64,000 nt of DNA from Brevibacillus brevis (GTDB lineage Bacteria > Bacillota > Bacilli > Brevibacillales > Brevibacillaceae). Positions 44,516 to 52,810 of the stretch are shown one piece after another. The first letter of the stretch is position 1; every line of letters starts with the position of its first letter. Location: NCBI RefSeq assembly GCF_900637055.1, contig NZ_LR134338.1:2366001-2430000 (forward strand), written 5' to 3'. Below the pieces are notes generated by a model. It saw nothing but the letters and a program-made list of their open reading frames with translations. It searched no databases and was not told the DNA's origin. A program made the position numbers and the translations under genes.

Positions 44516-44563
44516 AAAAAGGACGACCAGACATTGTTTTATAAACATCTGGTCGTCCTTTTT
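44516..44563. terminator. Strong bidirectional terminator after the retron
   Basis: Perfect arms AAAAAGGACGACCAGA and TCTGGTCGTCCTTTTT; works on either strand, ending the retron and the minus-strand genes opposite. Confidence 0.9.
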
Positions 44564-44647
44564 ATATGTTATTAACCAGTATCCAAATAATAGCAGAATT
44601 TTATTATGCAATAACAAAAGGTACGCCTTAACAGAGATGTCTTTATC

Positions 44648-44800
44648 TTATTTAACAACTAGTACTTTAGTTGGTTGACTCACTGAAGAGTAGTTCGTAC
44701 CAGACTTGGTTGATTTTTGTCCCTCAATAGGTTGGAGACCGCGATTTCTTAAAAGATCCATTAGTTCAGCTTTCTGGCTTTGGGTTGTATTATTTGTCAT
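44648..44800 (-). CDS. Small hypothetical protein, 50 residues
   Basis: Starts MTNNTTQSQKAELMDLLR behind AGGGGTG on the minus strand, Gln/Thr/Ser rich. It is 18 bases downstream of the hypothetical pair on the same strand. No family recognised; coding is judged from the ribosome-binding site and an open frame. Confidence 0.5.
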   Translation of the reverse strand: MTNNTTQSQKAELMDLLRNRGLQPIEGQKSTKSGTNYSSVSQPTKVLVVK

Positions 44801-44818
44801 AATGAAACACCCCTAAAA

Positions 44819-45843
44819 TCATTTGATGTCTTTATTATACTCTAAATTGGTTGCTTTGTTAATCAGCTCATAAAAATCATCTTGTAATGATTGTAGCAGC
44901 TCATTAGCATCTTTTTCGTTTAGAATATCTGGATCTAGAGTAATTAAAAAAACGTAATCACTCCCCAGTATATTCACATATCTTGTTACATAAAGACGAC
45001 CTTCTTTATCACCTTTACCTGAGTACTCAAATTGATAGAATGTTGATTTAAAGGATAAGATTCCTTTAAGGATACCTGTTCGTTTAATTCCTTGTTCCTT
45101 AATTTTCCTTACTAATACTTCGTCAAGAGTTCTCCCTGTTATGACTCCATACTTACTTTCAAGCAAGTCGTCCGCAAGCTCTAAAAAACTTAAGATCATC
45201 AAATCAGTTCTTTTTATGTCCAGTATTTTCCTTTCTTTTAATTTATTATTATATGTTTGGATAAAGTCTACAATAGGTACGAAATCACCCTGCTCCAATT
45301 TTTTTAATGCATACTGAAAATTTTTAAGTATTTTTTATCGACAACAAAATAGAGTTGCAATAAAGCATTTAAATTAATCTCTTCTTTAACATATCCATCT
45401 AAGTGTTCTACTTTTATTTTGGAAATATTGTTGAGATGGTGCCTTATAGAAAATTTGTATAATTGTACTGCGTACACACTTGGCTGACTGTTTGTAAAAG
45501 AGCTCATTGCTGAAAGGAAATTGCTTCTTGCTTTTAGCGTAGCAAGTTCAGAATTTATTTTAATCATACTTGCAGCTTGCGAATTTATGTCATCTTCTTT
45601 TTGTCTTATAATATCCGTATAAAATGCAACAAGTAACATAACAATTAGAAGGGAGTAAACAACTGGTAATTGAATATAATCAAAAAGATAGAACAATACA
45701 TTATCATAAAATGATTTAGAAATATCAGAGTGCTCAACCCAATTATCAATAAAAAATATTAATAGAAATGAAACGATTAATACGAAATATTTCCACCTAT
45801 CAATAACTTTTTTCCAGTTTTTAGATAATTTCATGATAGCCAT
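44819..45843 (-). pseudogene. Two-span membrane protein gene split by a frame change
   Basis: Upstream frame: 179 residues with two membrane segments (about 17-32 and 55-75) and a coiled coil, ending VVDKKYLKIFSMH. Downstream frame: 159 residues starting after LKKLEQGDFVPIV. Adding one A to the A5 run near 45330 would join them as YLKNFQYALKKLEQGDF, which reads naturally, and the second part has only a TTG with no ribosome-binding site. It could be a broken gene, a sequence error, or slippage. The joined protein would be about 340 residues. Function unknown. Confidence 0.55.
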
Positions 45844-45929
45844 ACACCACCAAACTGATTCTTATTTTTTCATATCTTCCTGCTCCGCAAGAAACTGCAA
45901 ATACCACTGTGCTAACAAGTAGTTAAACA

Positions 45930-46310
45930 TTACTTCACTATATAATTATTTTCCCATAGCCATATCACAACATCCATCTGACTGTTATGACTCTTTTGTA
46001 TATTAATTGCTTTCCACAAGGTTGAAGGACTTTGTGATAGGGTAGGGTCCTTCACTAGTAATGCAGCAGCCCGAAGAGCATAGGCTTTATTATCCAGTGA
46101 CTTTGTATATTTGCCAGCCTCTATTCCGCGGATAAAGCCTTCCTCACAGAGCCCCAAGAATGCACCTTTAGGACAACCTTTTTTCTGTCCATATGTACCT
46201 GCGCCAAATAGCTTGGTTGACGCCTTCTCCCAGGCTTCTTGGGGAGTAGCAGCTTGATTTGATTCAATCAATTTAACTGCCAGTAGTGCAGTTTCTCCGT
46301 ATTTACCCAT
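45930..46310 (-). CDS. Hypothetical protein of a small conserved family (DUF6979-like)
   Basis: A 126-residue protein with conserved-looking GAGTYGQKKGCPKGAFLGLC and EEGFIRGIEAGKYTKSLDNK. A similar family of unknown function (recalled as DUF6979) is found in Firmicutes. AGGAGG precedes the ATG on the minus strand. It lies just downstream of the repeat/SH3 protein and is separated from it by a terminator. Confidence 0.65.
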   Translation of the reverse strand: MGKYGETALLAVKLIESNQAATPQEAWEKASTKLFGAGTYGQKKGCPKGAFLGLCEEGFIRGIEAGKYTKSLDNKAYALRAAALLVKDPTLSQSPSTLWKAINIQKSHNSQMDVVIWLWENNYIVK

Positions 46311-46330
46311 AAATTATGCCTCCTGTTCCC

Positions 46331-46364
46331 TAAAACGAGACGGCTCTTAATTAGATCGTCTCGT
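46331..46364 (-). terminator. Terminator after the repeat/SH3 protein
   Basis: ACGAGACG and CGTCTCGT arms pair perfectly, with a 14-base loop and TTTTA on the minus strand. Confidence 0.7.
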
Positions 46365-46376
46365 TGTCAGTTCTTC

Positions 46377-47741
46377 TTACTTAAATTTTTCTAAGTATCT
46401 TGAAAATACCCAACCTCGAATCAGTGTATCGTCACTAGTCCATTCAACTAAGGACCAGTCCTTTCTAGTCTCCACAACTCTAATGAATGTCCCAAAATAA
46501 AGCGTACTTAGCTTGCTTGACTTACTACTGGGTTTTTGTCTTACGCTAAGAGTATCTGCGGAAACAAACCTGTAATCAACTAATGCTTCCTTAGAAATTT
46601 CCGATTGTGAAACAGCTGATTTTATTTGCTTAATAGATTGAGGTTTATTTTGAATAGTTTTTCTATATTCGTCGAGTGCTGGTTGAAATACCCAAAAAAT
46701 CATACTTGATACCAGATTAAGTACAATGCTTAAAATGACAGTTTTAAAAAACGGCTCTTTAAATTTTAATGCAATGATAATTAGTTTATTAATAGATGAT
46801 TCAAGTGATTGAATCCGCGTCAAGATTCCACTCTCTTCTAATGCTAGACGAATCACTTCACTAATTTGATCGGAACTTAGAGAATTCATTCGAACGTTCT
46901 CATCTGCTTCAACTTGTACAGTACGTAAATTTTGAAGACTTTCAATATCTATACTGTTAAGAAAGGATGATACTTGATTAACCTTATCGGAACTAAATTT
47001 ATATTCAGCCTGAAAAGCTTGTAAAGAATGAGAAAGGGATAAACTTATTTCTGGACTGATTACTTGGGAAACCAGTTTAGAGTGATACTGTAAGGATTTG
47101 GTGACCTCCGCGAATGCGGGATTAATTGGACGGATAGCATTTTGAAATTGAGCAAGTACCTTGGATTGGTACTGTAGTGTTTTCGCAACCTCAGTGGTTA
47201 GTGGACGAATAGCATTTTGGAATTGAGAAAGAATTTTGGATTGATACTGTAGTGTTTTCGTAACCTCCGCGAATGCGGGATTAATTGGACGGATAGCATT
47301 TTGGAATTGAGAAAGAACTTTGGATTGATACTGCAGTGTTTTCGTAACCTCAGCGAAGACGGGATTAATTGGACGAATAGCGTTTTGGAATTCAGAAAGT
47401 ATTTTTGATTGGTACTGTAAAGATTTCGTGACTTCTGCAAACACAGGATTAATTGGTCTAATTACATCTTGCAGTACTTTTGATTGATACTCTATTGATT
47501 TAGCAGCATTGGATACCATGGGATTAAATGGATTATGAAATTGAGAGAATAGTTTCGCTTGATATTCGAAAACTGCCGTAGCTTTGCCTAGAGGCTGTTT
47601 AATTGGTTTAATGGCATAATTGCCTAGAGGTCGTTTTTTTATGCTCTTAGTATAATTGTTTCTTAGAGTAGAGATTGATCTTGAATCTAATGTTAAGGTG
47701 CGGTGACCAAGGTGCTTAACTTTAAAGTTAATCTTACTCAT
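46377..47741 (-). CDS. Repeat-rich membrane protein with C-terminal SH3 domain
   Basis: A 454-residue protein. Residues about 60-225 hold six near-identical 28-residue units (YQSKILSQFQNAIRPINP, FAEVTKTLQ), one shortened. A coiled or helical stretch follows, one transmembrane segment (about 330-352, FKTVILSIVLNLVSSMIFWVF) and a bacterial SH3 domain (about 390-452, SADTLSVRQKPSSKSSKL). GGGGGAT precedes the ATG. The repeats are also DNA repeats of 84 bases. It lies beside a phage-type repressor, like lysogenic accessory genes. Not a known family; a defence role cannot be shown. Confidence 0.7.
   Translation of the reverse strand: MSKINFKVKHLGHRTLTLDSRSISTLRNNYTKSIKKRPLGNYAIKPIKQPLGKATAVFEYQAKLFSQFHNPFNPMVSNAAKSIEYQSKVLQDVIRPINPVFAEVTKSLQYQSKILSEFQNAIRPINPVFAEVTKTLQYQSKVLSQFQNAIRPINPAFAEVTKTLQYQSKILSQFQNAIRPLTTEVAKTLQYQSKVLAQFQNAIRPINPAFAEVTKSLQYHSKLVSQVISPEISLSLSHSLQAFQAEYKFSSDKVNQVSSFLNSIDIESLQNLRTVQVEADENVRMNSLSSDQISEVIRLALEESGILTRIQSLESSINKLIIIALKFKEPFFKTVILSIVLNLVSSMIFWVFQPALDEYRKTIQNKPQSIKQIKSAVSQSEISKEALVDYRFVSADTLSVRQKPSSKSSKLSTLYFGTFIRVVETRKDWSLVEWTSDDTLIRGWVFSRYLEKFK
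47110..47490 (-). repeat. Tandem 84-base repeats within the repeat/SH3 gene
   Basis: Four to five tandem copies of about 84 bases (one with an internal deletion) coding the 28-residue units. Copies differ by few bases, so expansion was recent; copy number may vary between strains. Confidence 0.8.
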
Positions 47742-47854
47742 TAATATCCCCCATAAAAATGATCATTGGATTGACAATATGTAGAGCATTCAAAAAACTG
47801 ATAATAACTTGGATAAAGTGAGAGACACGTATTTTAAAATGCGTGCCTCGTGTA

Positions 47855-48226
47855 TTACTTCCTATTCTCTTGCTCCGTTAGATATCTTAAGTACCTTACA
47901 TGCTCTAAAGCCTTCTGTTTATCTTCCTCGCTTAGCTTTTCTAATTCATAGAAGAATAAGCTTTCAAATTCAGAAGTGGACTTTTTCTTCTCTACTACAG
48001 AGGCATTATCTTCTATTCTTTCCGGATCGTCACTAATTCCAAGTAGCCAATCTAGAGAGCAGTTATATACCTTAGCGATCCGAGACAACATCTCTTTGTC
48101 AGGGGATCTATAATTCCTTTCGTAGTTAGAAACTACTTGAGATGAGATACCAAGTCTCGAGGCTGCTAAGGTTTGTGTCCAACCACGTTGTTCACGTAAT
48201 GCTTTTAATTTATTGCCAAGAGTCAA
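47855..48226 (-). CDS. XRE family (CI-like) repressor
   Basis: A 123-residue regulator with an N-terminal helix-turn-helix (LKALREQRGWTQTLAASRLG, ISSQVVSNYERNYRSPDKE) and a charged tail ending EDKQKALEHVRYLRYL. TTG start, 9 bases after GGAGGTGA; the upstream GTG overlaps the ribosome-binding site. It faces a Cro-like gene across four TAAACG-type operators, the classic repressor/Cro arrangement of temperate phages. No self-cleavage domain is present, but ImmA-type control is possible. Confidence 0.88.
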   Translation of the reverse strand: MTLGNKLKALREQRGWTQTLAASRLGISSQVVSNYERNYRSPDKEMLSRIAKVYNCSLDWLLGISDDPERIEDNASVVEKKKSTSEFESLFFYELEKLSEEDKQKALEHVRYLRYLTEQENRK

Positions 48227-48250
48227 AGTAATCACCTCCAGTAATAAATA

Positions 48251-48370
48251 GTTTACCATTTATAAACGCACCGTTTAATATTATAAACGAAAAGTTTAAT
48301 TATGCACTTGACTAAACGAAACGTTTATCTTATTATCTGAACAAGAGGTAAACAAAACGTTTAGACGAGA
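48251..48370. promoter_or_regulatory. Four operators between repressor and Cro-like genes
   Basis: TAAACG-N3-CGTTTA palindromes at 48263-48277 (perfect), 48284-48298 (one arm base off), 48313-48327 (perfect) and 48349-48363 (one off). They cover the divergent promoter region and the Cro-like gene's promoter. A further GTTTA...TAAAC pair starts at 48251. Confidence 0.82.
48308..48336 (+). promoter_or_regulatory. Promoter of the Cro-like gene
   Basis: TTGACT, 17 bases, TATTAT. The third operator fills the spacer, so repressor binding would block RNA polymerase. Confidence 0.7.
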
Positions 48371-48381
48371 GGTGAAAGTTT

Positions 48382-48576
48382 TTGATTGCTGTACATGAAA
48401 GAATAGAGCAGATTAGGGTCGATAGAGGTGTAACAAAGTCGTATTTAGCTAAGAAACTAGGTATTACAGCAATGGGTTATCACCACCTGGCTACAGGAAG
48501 ATCACCAATTAGTACGGACAGTTTACAAATAATTGCAGAGGCTTTAGAAGTTGATCCAAGAAATTTTTTTGCCTGA
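48382..48576 (+). CDS. Cro-like XRE helix-turn-helix protein
   Basis: A 64-residue DNA-binding protein that is almost only a helix-turn-helix: IRVDRGVTKSYLAKKLGITAMGYHHLATGR. TTG start after AGAGGTGA at good spacing. It diverges from the repressor over shared operators. It is followed by small phage-like genes, consistent with the start of a lytic or mobile-element operon that is otherwise decayed. Confidence 0.8.
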   Translation: MIAVHERIEQIRVDRGVTKSYLAKKLGITAMGYHHLATGRSPISTDSLQIIAEALEVDPRNFFA

Positions 48577-48639
48577 AACTAAACGATTCGGTTAGTTTCG
48601 AGGGCAATATACAATTACTAGCTTGAAAGGAGGCCAACA

Positions 48640-48798
48640 ATGATCAAACCACCTAAAGGTATCGAATTCCACCGTGAGTTCGCACCTGATATGAAACGTA
48701 TGGTCCATGCTTTGGAGGTTCTACTTAAGTCAAAACCAGCAAAACCAAAGGAAGTCACTGAGACGGATCAACCAGTAAAGAAAGAGGAAACAGCCTAA
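48640..48798 (+). CDS. Small phage-like hypothetical protein, 52 residues
   Basis: ATG after AAAGGAGG. MIKPPKGIEFHREFAPDMKR followed by a Lys/Pro/Glu-rich tail. No family recognised; order and ribosome-binding site make it likely coding. It is followed by a candidate structured RNA. Confidence 0.6.
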   Translation: MIKPPKGIEFHREFAPDMKRMVHALEVLLKSKPAKPKEVTETDQPVKKEETA

Positions 48799-48803
48799 AG
48801 GAG

Positions 48804-48966
48804 TGCTGGACGACACTCACACAACTGCATAGAGCGCCGAAGAGCGGGAGCGGCCGAAGAAATGAGCCGCGCCTTAATACATTCCACCAATTCACCAGGT
48901 AAGGGTGATAACAAGGTCAAGGTGGGGTCACTGCCAAGACTCGACGCTGCATGCAGTTGTGTGATG
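48804..48966 (+). ncRNA. Candidate structured RNA
   Basis: A 13-base perfect inverted repeat, CACACAACTGCAT and ATGCAGTTGTGTG, encloses about 120 bases, with a hairpin GAGTG/CACTC just before it and an internal GCGGC/GCCGC stem. The pairing over such a distance is unlikely by chance. It may be an RNA element or a protein-binding leader for the small gene behind it. A 38-codon open frame (MSRALIHSTNSPG...) runs through it without a good ribosome-binding site. Identity unknown. Confidence 0.45.
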
Positions 48967-48983
48967 AAAGTGAGGTGAAAATA

Positions 48984-49244
48984 ATGCATCTGACTGAACA
49001 ACGTATTCGTGAGATCGTGCAGGAAGAGTTCAAGGCTGCTATAGATGAGAGAGCCGCCGAGTAAGCGGCTCAAAAGGATGAATATCTAAAAGTTATATTG
49101 GAATCCTTACCCGATGTTCTAGACAAGCAAGTTGGATCAATTACTCATGACACTTTATATGAACTAGCCCAGCTGCTTACCACCACGGATAGGGCACATG
49201 AATTACCAACGTTTCATCCACGCCTGTTGCTCGTAAGTTATTAG
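48984..49244 (+). pseudogene. Small gene interrupted by an in-frame stop
   Basis: After GTGAGGTG, ATG opens MHLTEQRIREIVQEEFKAAI and stops at TAA after 26 codons; the same frame then continues AAQKDEYLKVILESLPDVLD for 60 more codons. The joined protein would be about 86 residues. A nonsense change is the simplest explanation; the 26-residue peptide could also be the real product. Its end overlaps the end of the opposite decayed gene. Confidence 0.45.
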
Positions 49245-49629
49245 CAAATAGTCTTTCCCGTCAATAACAGATTTCTCGATGCTTTCGACTGAATCAACGG
49301 TATGTCCCAGACCATTAAGTCGCTGTGAGCAGTTGAACCAAGGGATTGAGAAACAAGAATTATCGCCAAATCACGAGCTTCATTCTCAACTCATCCAGCT
49401 TGGAGGCTTTAAAGATTCCATTCATCAATCCATAAGAGAATTTTTCTCTATCTGTTAAAACAAGTTTTTCTACACTTTGCTTGAAAGCCTCAACACCATC
49501 AACGTAAACAGTTCCTCCCCCTACAAAGTCACCTTTTGAGAAATCAAACTTGTGGGATTTTTTGAAATCCGTTGCGGCAAAGCGAGCTCCAATAGTTGTT
49601 CTAACAGGTGTTTCAGGTATCCATTTCAT
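49203..49629 (-). pseudogene. Decayed small protein gene with two frameshifts
   Basis: Begins MKWIPETPVRTTIGARFAAT behind AGGGGTGG and stays open to KASKLDELR; after a frame change it continues NEARDLAIILVSQSLGSTA, then after a second change SQRLNGLGHTVDSVESIEKS and ends with YEQQAWMKRW. The three parts join into one sensible 140-residue protein. Breaks are near 49390 and 49315. Phage-like, family unknown. The N-terminal part alone could be translated as 89 residues. Confidence 0.6.
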
Positions 49630-49844
49630 TCTTTCCACCCCTTTTACTGTGAGTAGAAGAACGTCACTCGCCAAAGTTCACGTTCTTCCGACATCAGATT
49701 CGACAAGGGTCATGGAAAGTCCTACCAATTGCTTCTAGTATCGCTTTTAAAAGAAAAAGCCCCATCGCTATCCACGAGGGGAAGTCTGAAAGATGAGCAA
49801 AGTTTCATTGTAATTCGAAAACCAAATAGAAAAGAGGAGAACAG

Positions 49845-50072
49845 ATGGGGAACAACAGCACTAGAATTTCACTATATTCTCGCGCTCGGATACATGACAT
49901 CTGTGGATATGCTTATCAAAATCAGCGTACAGGCGAACAACTGACGAATGAATCACTTGGGAAGAGGCTAGGAAGATCGGCACGCTTGGTATCGGATGTA
50001 ATTAATGGCCGAGCGACGCCATCCCGAGAGGATGCGGAAGCGTTCGTGAAGGAATGCGGGTTATTGTCATGA
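49845..50072 (+). CDS. Small helix-turn-helix DNA-binding protein
   Basis: A 75-residue protein with a helix-turn-helix-like core: ESLGKRLGRSARLVSDVING followed by RATPSREDAEAFVKECG. ATG with GAGGAG upstream. It resembles Cro/C1-type regulators but is short and lacks a clear partner. It is the last accessory gene before comM. Confidence 0.65.
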   Translation: MGNNSTRISLYSRARIHDICGYAYQNQRTGEQLTNESLGKRLGRSARLVSDVINGRATPSREDAEAFVKECGLLS

Positions 50073-50207
50073 CCAAGACAAAGAGAATCTTTGAAATCCA
50101 GACTTAAAGACTTTGGACAAATTGGTATCAACGTTTAGGCAAAAGCTCCAATTTACTTGCCTACCCCCTCTGTCTTTTCCTACCCTATAACCAGAGGGGG
50201 AGAGAAT

Positions 50208-51752
50208 ATGTACGCATGCAGCTACTCAGGCACTGTACTCGGCATAGATGGAATGGTCGTCACTGTAGAAACAGACATAGCAAATGGCTTACCTCAATTC
50301 GATTTGGTCGGACTTGGCGGCTCCGCAGTAAAAGAAGCGAGAGATCGTGTTCGAGCTGCCTTGCGCAATGCAGGATACGATTACCCAATGCAGCGGATCA
50401 CCGTCAACCTGGCACCAGCTGACCAGCGCAAAGAAGGCTCAGGTTTCGACCTTGCTATTGCATTTGGAATTTTACTAGCCTCGAAGCAAATGCTCCCTAG
50501 ACCAGAGAGAACCCTCGTTCTTGGAGAGCTGGCATTAGACGGTTCTCTTCGCCCTGTAACGGGTGTACTCCCCATTCTGCTAGAAGCTAAAAATGCAGGA
50601 TTTACCCATGTGATCCTCCCCGAACAAAATGTATCGGAAGCACGGCTCGTCGACATTATCGTATTGCCTGCGAGCAATCTGGAAGAGGCTGTGAGCTACT
50701 GGAAAGAAGGACTTCATAGTAAGAACTCAGACTTGATTTTTCCCGAATCGGAGAAAGGCAAGACAAATGCCAACCAACTGCCCCCAGACTTTGCCAATGT
50801 TTACGGACAGCAATTTGTAAAACGTGGCTTGGAGATCGCTGCAGCTGGATTTCATAATGTGATATTGGTGGGGCCTCCAGGTTCAGGGAAAACCCTTTTA
50901 GCTACTTGCCTGCCTGGTATCATGCCGAACATGACCATACATGAATCTTACGAAGTGACGAAAATATACAGTATTGCTGGTCAATTGAAGCGGGAGAGTG
51001 GGCTTGTCGAGGAAAGACCTTTTCGTGCCCCGCACCATACAATTACAGCTACTGCACTGATTGGCGGTGGTGCGCAAATCCCGCGTCCCGGAGAGTGTAG
51101 CTTGTCTCACGGTGGTATCCTCTTCCTTGATGAGATGCCCGAGTTTTCTCGGCATGTATTAGAGGTACTGCGCCAGCCGCTGGAATCAGGGGTTGTTACG
51201 ATTGGACGATCCAAGCAGGTTTTTACCTTTCCTGCTCGGTTTCTGTTAATCGGTTCGTGCAATCCATGTCCTTGCGGATTCTACGCTACTCGAGAGAAGC
51301 AAACCTGCTCATGCTCTCCCCAACAAATCTACAAATACCGGTCAAAGCTCTCGGGTCCCCTGCTAGACCGCATCGACCTGCACATCGAGGTGCCGCGAGT
51401 GCCAGTTCAACTTCTTCACAACAGAAAAGCAGAGGAGTCCTCGAAAGACATTCAACAACGAGTAGAACAAGCGAGGGCTGTTCAATGCGCAAGATACCAC
51501 TACCGACCGGGATGTCCTTTTAACAGCGTGATGAATGGCGAAGAACTGCGACAATTTGCTCAGCTGGATAAGGAAGGACAAGAGATGCTGCAGCTTGCCT
51601 TCGAGACATTAGGTTTGAGTGCAAGAGCCTACGATAGAATTGTGAAAGTGGCGAGAACGATTGCAGATTTAGATGGCGCTTCCCGTGTAGATGCTGCACA
51701 TGTAGCAGAAGCGATTCGCTACAGAGCCTTGGATCGAGGGCTACTTTTTTAA
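50208..51752 (+). CDS. comM: YifB/ComM family Mg-chelatase-like AAA+ ATPase
   Basis: A 514-residue protein with an N-terminal ChlI-like domain (GLPQFDLVGLGGSAVKEARD, RITVNLAPADQRKEG), a central AAA+ ATPase (Walker A GPPGSGKTLLAT, Walker B ILFLDEMPEF) and a C-terminal ChlI domain containing GSCNPCPCGFY. ComM promotes branch migration during natural transformation in Gram-negative bacteria, and here DprA, another transformation protein, is also nearby. ATG after AGGGGGAGAG. In many relatives it lies close to yraN or dprA. Confidence 0.94.
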   Translation: MYACSYSGTVLGIDGMVVTVETDIANGLPQFDLVGLGGSAVKEARDRVRAALRNAGYDYPMQRITVNLAPADQRKEGSGFDLAIAFGILLASKQMLPRPERTLVLGELALDGSLRPVTGVLPILLEAKNAGFTHVILPEQNVSEARLVDIIVLPASNLEEAVSYWKEGLHSKNSDLIFPESEKGKTNANQLPPDFANVYGQQFVKRGLEIAAAGFHNVILVGPPGSGKTLLATCLPGIMPNMTIHESYEVTKIYSIAGQLKRESGLVEERPFRAPHHTITATALIGGGAQIPRPGECSLSHGGILFLDEMPEFSRHVLEVLRQPLESGVVTIGRSKQVFTFPARFLLIGSCNPCPCGFYATREKQTCSCSPQQIYKYRSKLSGPLLDRIDLHIEVPRVPVQLLHNRKAEESSKDIQQRVEQARAVQCARYHYRPGCPFNSVMNGEELRQFAQLDKEGQEMLQLAFETLGLSARAYDRIVKVARTIADLDGASRVDAAHVAEAIRYRALDRGLLF

Positions 51753-51919
51753 GAGTGCTAGATATACAAAAAAACCGATAAGTTTAAACGTCTCAGTGCC
51801 AATACCTCAAAGGTATGAACATTTAACATCCTTGCTAGTGTAGAAAGAAAGAACATAGATGCGATGAGGAAGAACCAATTATTTTCATTTTTTATGCCCT
51901 ATAGATGTAAATGTTAACC

Positions 51920-52219
51920 TCATTCAGACTCACTAGTTTCATCAAACAATGGCTTATCCTTAGCAGTAAATTCTAATCGTAAATGAATACGGTACAAGAT
52001 TTCAATTCCTTCAGCAAATCCAAGCAAGAATATAGAAGGAATGACGGAATAAAACACACTGGTTAGAAAATGGAGAAAATTATCATTAAGATCGTCGAAC
52101 CAAATAAATAACCCAACGATAAAACCAACTATACTAATAACAAACGCGAGAATCCGAATCCAACGAGCGTATTTATTTGTATAGCGTTTGAACAATACTC
52201 TCAGCTCCAAAGTATCCAA
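51920..52219 (-). CDS. Small membrane protein, 99 residues
   Basis: Two transmembrane segments (about 22-42 and 50-72) flanked by charged ends; the tail is acidic. The start is TTG with a weak ribosome-binding site, so it is uncertain. No family. It is the first of several small minus-strand genes between comM and the c-di-GMP genes. Confidence 0.5.
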   Translation of the reverse strand: MDTLELRVLFKRYTNKYARWIRILAFVISIVGFIVGLFIWFDDLNDNFLHFLTSVFYSVIPSIFLLGFAEGIEILYRIHLRLEFTAKDKPLFDETSESE

Positions 52220-52303
52220 TTTTGTGGAAAGTAGAAATCCTCATCATTTTGATTACGAAAACAGAATAGCGCGTAGTTATCACTCACATCATTACATTTA
52301 GTC

Positions 52304-52570
52304 TCAAGTCAGTGGCATCCACTTTTTATCTTTTTCGTCATCGTATGTAGGCTTTCTAACAAATGGTCTGCCGTGATCGTCGCAGGCTCCAAAACGAATA
52401 AAGTTTCCCTGTGCCTTTCGTAGGGATACTTTGTTTGCGCCCCTATCTGAATCTGGTTCCATAAATTGAAAGGGATCATCCTCCCAGAAACAAATTGGAC
52501 AGATATCGAATTCTCCGTCATGACAGAGCGTTTTATAACCGCAACATGGACAAGTGAATTTTGCATTCAT
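52304..52570 (-). CDS. CPCC-type cysteine-rich protein
   Basis: An 88-residue protein with paired CxxC knuckles: FTCPCCGYKTLCHDGEFDIC and PICFWEDDPFQF, the Cys_rich_CPCC family pattern (zinc binding likely). These proteins are common near toxin-immunity loci; function unknown. Start is the ATG preceded by AGGAAGTGAG at 11 bases; a TTG 9 codons earlier is possible. Confidence 0.75.
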   Translation of the reverse strand: MNAKFTCPCCGYKTLCHDGEFDICPICFWEDDPFQFMEPDSDRGANKVSLRKAQGNFIRFGACDDHGRPFVRKPTYDDEKDKKWMPLT

Positions 52571-52624
52571 TTGATTTTGCTCACTTCCTAAATCCAAGAG
52601 ATAATTCTCCCAACAGTGAATAAA

Positions 52625-52810
52625 CTATCTTGCCATAATGAGCAATCCATAAGAAAAAAAGATCCATACAATCAGCAACGATCCAAAGACTGCATTTCGC
52701 CTATAATCCTTATTGTTGACAATTTTCTTCATAATAAATGTAAAGTTAACAAAGAACAAAATAGCCAGAATAGGATTAAGGTATATCGCAGTAAAAATAA
52801 TGAAACCCAT
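52625..52810 (-). CDS. Small two-span membrane protein, 61 residues
   Basis: Behind GAGGTGAT. Two hydrophobic segments (about 1-25 and 40-60) with a basic loop KKIVNNKDYRRN. Unassigned. Confidence 0.55.
   Translation of the reverse strand: MGFIIFTAIYLNPILAILFFVNFTFIMKKIVNNKDYRRNAVFGSLLIVWIFFSYGLLIMAR

Noticed and set aside
47110..47490. Regular 84-base repeats considered as a CRISPR array
   Set aside because: Repeats are contiguous without unique spacers and code for 28-residue units in an intact frame; no cas genes are present.
48926..48950. ATAACAAGGTC-like match considered as a 16S rRNA fragment
   Set aside because: Only a short resemblance to the 3' end of 16S rRNA; flanking bases do not match, so it is chance.
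48795..49073. 92-codon minus-strand frame over the structured RNA
   Set aside because: No ribosome-binding site, low-complexity Leu/Ser translation, and it lies across a strong inverted repeat.
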